Both the position numbers and the translations under genes were made by a program. Of a stretch of DNA of 64,000 nt, positions 63,987-64,000 are shown in pieces; positions within the stretch are counted from its first letter, which is position 1; each line of letters opens with the position of its first letter. The DNA is from Cesiribacter sp. SM1 (GTDB taxonomy: Bacteria > Bacteroidota > Bacteroidia > Cytophagales > Cyclobacteriaceae), in contig NZ_JAHXBU010000092.1 of NCBI RefSeq assembly GCF_020178975.1, positions 434,001 to 498,000 on the forward strand, written 5' to 3'. The notes under the pieces were generated by a model. That model was not told the origin of the DNA and searched no databases. It saw nothing but the letters and a program-made list of their open reading frames with translations.

Positions 63987-64000
63987 ATGAAATTCCTGAT
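63987..64000 (+). CDS. Start of a probable peptidyl-tRNA hydrolase gene (cut by window end)
   Basis: Only ATG AAA TTC CTG AT (Met-Lys-Phe-Leu-Ile/Met) is visible. Peptidyl-tRNA hydrolase (Pth) usually begins MK(Y/F)LIVGLGN and lies just after ctc, so position and first residues agree, but five codons are not proof. Confidence 0.45.

Overview
The window looks like a chromosome segment from a member of the Bacteroidota, most likely order Cytophagales. Support: several starts lie just downstream of the phylum's promoter signature (TTTG, 19-20 bases, TAnnTTTG); the gene content is typical (alpha-oxoamine synthase of the Spt type, Hc1-like histone, DUF349, DUF4159/DUF4175, DUF6913, DUF2452 and a helix-hairpin-helix outer-membrane protein); and HemG is menaquinone-linked. 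I see no rRNA, phage, CRISPR array or intact insertion sequence.

Layout. 1-1025: tail of a phytochrome-type histidine kinase cut by the window edge. 1209-5751: an ABC-2 exporter operon (ATPase plus two large permeases) beside the decayed relic of a TonB-dependent siderophore receptor and a small His/Cys membrane protein. 5937-6137: tRNA-Thr with degenerate partial copies of itself in its leader. 6178-12058: DUF349 protein, YqgE/AlgH, deoxynucleoside kinase, DUF2452 and an M20 peptidase. 12073-23549: a long minus-strand cluster tldD - pmbA - hypothetical - DUF4159 - moxR - DUF58 - BatA-like - DUF4175 - membrane protein, a MoxR/VWA/BatA module joined to a TldD/PmbA protease pair. 23677-33315: DNA polymerase IV, a carboxypeptidase-regulatory-like protein, an ABC exporter, a GAF sensor, ligA - DUF6913 - dapA, and an Hc1-like histone. 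33406-38652: alpha-oxoamine synthase, biotin carboxylase, DUF1015, Maf and a lipoprotein. 38724-42257: MORN protein and two outer-membrane-type proteins.

42491-45698 is the accessory region I find most interesting: two successive DUF1989 + YqcI/YcgG gene pairs. DUF1989 includes carboxyguanidine deiminases, and YqcI/YcgG includes the heme-dependent N-hydroxylase GntA, so the pairs may act on guanidino or related nitrogen compounds. The second YqcI/YcgG copy has lost conserved histidines and the C-terminal motif, suggesting a divergent partner. No urea carboxylase, allophanate hydrolase or guanidine riboswitch is visible nearby.

45801-64000: metallophosphoesterase; a TetR - TolC - adaptor - RND efflux operon with a palindrome over its promoter; alpha/beta hydrolase and glycerate kinase; a Pmp3/YqaE lipoprotein; an orphan strong terminator that may mark a small RNA; acyl-CoA synthetase, HemG and a RecD2-like helicase; then tRNA-Gln, prs, ctc (L25) and the first codons of a probable pth.

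Starts were moved from the longest open frame where family alignment, spacing to the preceding gene or a promoter argued for a shorter one. Function calls rest on motif and family recognition by eye; no database search was run.
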